Program-made: the position numbers and the translations under genes
The notes under the pieces: model-generated
Told to the model about the DNA's origin: nothing
Seen by the model: only the letters and a program-made list of their open reading frames with translations
Databases searched by the model: none
DNA from: Brevibacterium sediminis
GTDB lineage: Bacteria > Actinomycetota > Actinomycetes > Actinomycetales > Brevibacteriaceae
Length of the DNA: 64,000 nucleotides
Direction of reading: 5' to 3'
Assembly: GCF_013623905.1 (NCBI RefSeq)
Contig: NZ_JABKDD010000001.1
Span: 558,001-622,000 of the forward strand
Shown here: positions 63,137 through 64,000 of the stretch, one piece after another
How the letters are laid out: each line of letters opens with the position of its first letter
Position numbering within the stretch: the stretch's first letter is position 1

Positions 63137-63490
63137 ATGACTGTGACCGAAAAAGCAGAAGCCACCCACGAGGTGGAGCTGTCGTCGACCGCTGCCGACA
63201 AGGTCCGCAGCCTGCTGGAACAGGAAGGTCGTGACGACCTGCGCCTGCGCGTGGCTGTCCAGCCCGGCGGATGTTCCGGACTGATCTATCAGCTCTATTT
63301 CGATGAGCGCTTCCTTGACGGAGACGCGGTCCGCGACTTCGACGGCGTCGAGGTCATCGTCGACCGGATGAGCGTTCCCTACCTCAGCGGTTCGACCATC
63401 GACTTCTCCGACACCATCGAGAAGCAGGGCTTCACCATCGACAACCCCAACGCCGGGGGATCCTGCGCCTGCGGAGACTCGTTCCACTGA
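63137..63490 (+). CDS. erpA: A-type iron-sulfur cluster carrier (HesB/ErpA)
   Basis: 117 residues; delivers Fe-S clusters to apoproteins. Three cysteines at conserved places: GGCSG and the terminal CAC in GGSCACGDSFH. AAAAGGAG lies before ATG 63137. Candidate clients in the window: BioB and LipA, both radical-SAM enzymes. Confidence 0.93.
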   Translation: MTVTEKAEATHEVELSSTAADKVRSLLEQEGRDDLRLRVAVQPGGCSGLIYQLYFDERFLDGDAVRDFDGVEVIVDRMSVPYLSGSTIDFSDTIEKQGFTIDNPNAGGSCACGDSFH

Positions 63491-63519
63491 TCAGCCTCGG
63501 CTGAGGAGGAGCGCTTCTC

Positions 63520-64000
63520 ATGGACCTGGAGGATCTGCGTGCCGTGTCGTACACGGCAACGCAGCCCCAGGTCCTTTTGTCGTATCGGGCCGGACTCTTC
63601 CCGATGGGAGTCGGCCACGGGGGCACCGGTCGGATGGGATGGTGGGCTCCACGACGACGTGGAGTTCTGTTTCCCGGTGACCTGCGTGTGACGAAGAGCC
63701 TGCGCAAATCGATGAAGCACTTCACCTTCACCACCAACCGCGCCTTCATGCACGTCATCCGGGCATGTGCCGACCCGCGGCGGACGGGCAGCTGGATCAC
63801 CGAGGACATGATCGAGCTCTACCAGGGCCTCCACGACGACGGGTGGGCGCATTCGGTCGAGGTCTGGAACGGCGATGAGCTTGTCGGCGGTCTCTACGGA
63901 GTCGCCATCGGTTCGTTCTTCGCCGGCGAATCGATGTTCCACACTCAGCGCGACGCCTCGAAGGCCGCGCTGGCCCACCTCGTCGGACTCTTCGACGGAA
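63520..64000 (+). CDS. aat: Leucyl/phenylalanyl-tRNA-protein transferase, 3' end cut
   Basis: First 160 residues of Aat, which adds Leu or Phe to N-terminal Arg/Lys of proteins to mark them for ClpS/ClpAP (N-end rule). Recognisable: QVLLSYRAGLFPMGV, WWAPRRRGVLFPGDLRVTKSLRKSM, WITEDMIELYQGLHDDGWAHSVEVW, GGLYGVAIGSFFAGESMF. CTGAGGAGGA precedes ATG 63520. Runs to the window end without a stop. Confidence 0.9.
   Translation, partial: MDLEDLRAVSYTATQPQVLLSYRAGLFPMGVGHGGTGRMGWWAPRRRGVLFPGDLRVTKSLRKSMKHFTFTTNRAFMHVIRACADPRRTGSWITEDMIELYQGLHDDGWAHSVEVWNGDELVGGLYGVAIGSFFAGESMFHTQRDASKAALAHLVGLFDG

Overview
The window reads as the chromosome of a GC-rich actinomycete, most likely a Micrococcales-type genus such as Brevibacterium. 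This is inferred from content: mycothione reductase, the actinobacteria-restricted families DUF3052, DUF3145, DUF3043 and DUF4191, a fasR-fabD-fabH-acpP-fabF cluster next to aceE (the order known from Streptomyces, and partly from Mycobacterium tuberculosis), polyphosphate glucokinase, and a GlnA1/GlnA2/GlnE set. No phage, integrase, transposase, rRNA operon or CRISPR array was seen. The DNA is densely packed core genome with about 59 protein genes, four tRNAs and RNase P RNA. The first and last genes are cut by the window edges.

Layout. 0-8 kb: a fused ModB-ModC molybdate transporter (5' end cut), an acyl-CoA ligase, a gluABCD-type glutamate ABC transporter, a GNAT acetyltransferase and glutamyl-Q-tRNA(Asp) synthetase. 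8-15 kb: a glycosyltransferase that seems to start at CTG, a DMT permease, tRNA-Asn, a luciferase-like oxidoreductase, an MFS exporter, a degenerate EAL-DICT protein and tRNA-Met. 15-26 kb: DUF3145, the fatty-acid synthase II cluster, aceE, DUF3052, an AhpE-type peroxiredoxin and a HIT protein. 26-32 kb: regulators (TipAS/MerR, Lrp, TetR), a trans-sulfuration PLP enzyme, a DUF2249-cupin, tRNA-Val, tRNA-Pro and a uracil permease. 32-42 kb: bioB with a BioQ-like operator, a second acyl-CoA ligase, Nif3, a C4 zinc-ribbon protein, YaaA, rnpB, ppgK, map, a GntR regulator and alanine dehydrogenase. 42-50 kb: glutamine synthetases, GlnE and mycothione reductase. 50-58 kb: RDD, DUF4191, lipA, lipB, a pseudokinase-like membrane protein, the E2 and E3 of the 2-oxoacid dehydrogenases. 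58-64 kb: pepA, pyrD, DUF3043, an M20 peptidase, an ErpA-type Fe-S carrier and aat (3' end cut).

How it fits together. Two physiological blocks dominate. One is carbon flow into acetyl-CoA and fatty acids: aceE plus FAS-II on one side, lipoate synthesis (lipA, lipB) and the shared E2/E3 (sucB, lpdA) on the other. The other is nitrogen: glutamate uptake, alanine dehydrogenase, glutamine synthetases and their adenylyltransferase.

The most unusual signals are not in proteins. (1) Two copies, about 10 kb apart, of one very long perfect palindrome (78 bp and 70 bp, sharing a 56-bp core with symmetrically changed ends) sit between convergent genes; a third unrelated long hairpin does the same at 16.2 kb. 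(2) About eleven genes have a -10-like TANNNT box exactly 6-7 nt before the start codon, which predicts leaderless transcripts and settles several start codons. (3) The DUF3145 leader carries an exact copy of the 16S rRNA anti-Shine-Dalgarno tail that can pair with the gene's own ribosome binding site. (4) acpP is bracketed by hairpins on both sides within the fab operon.
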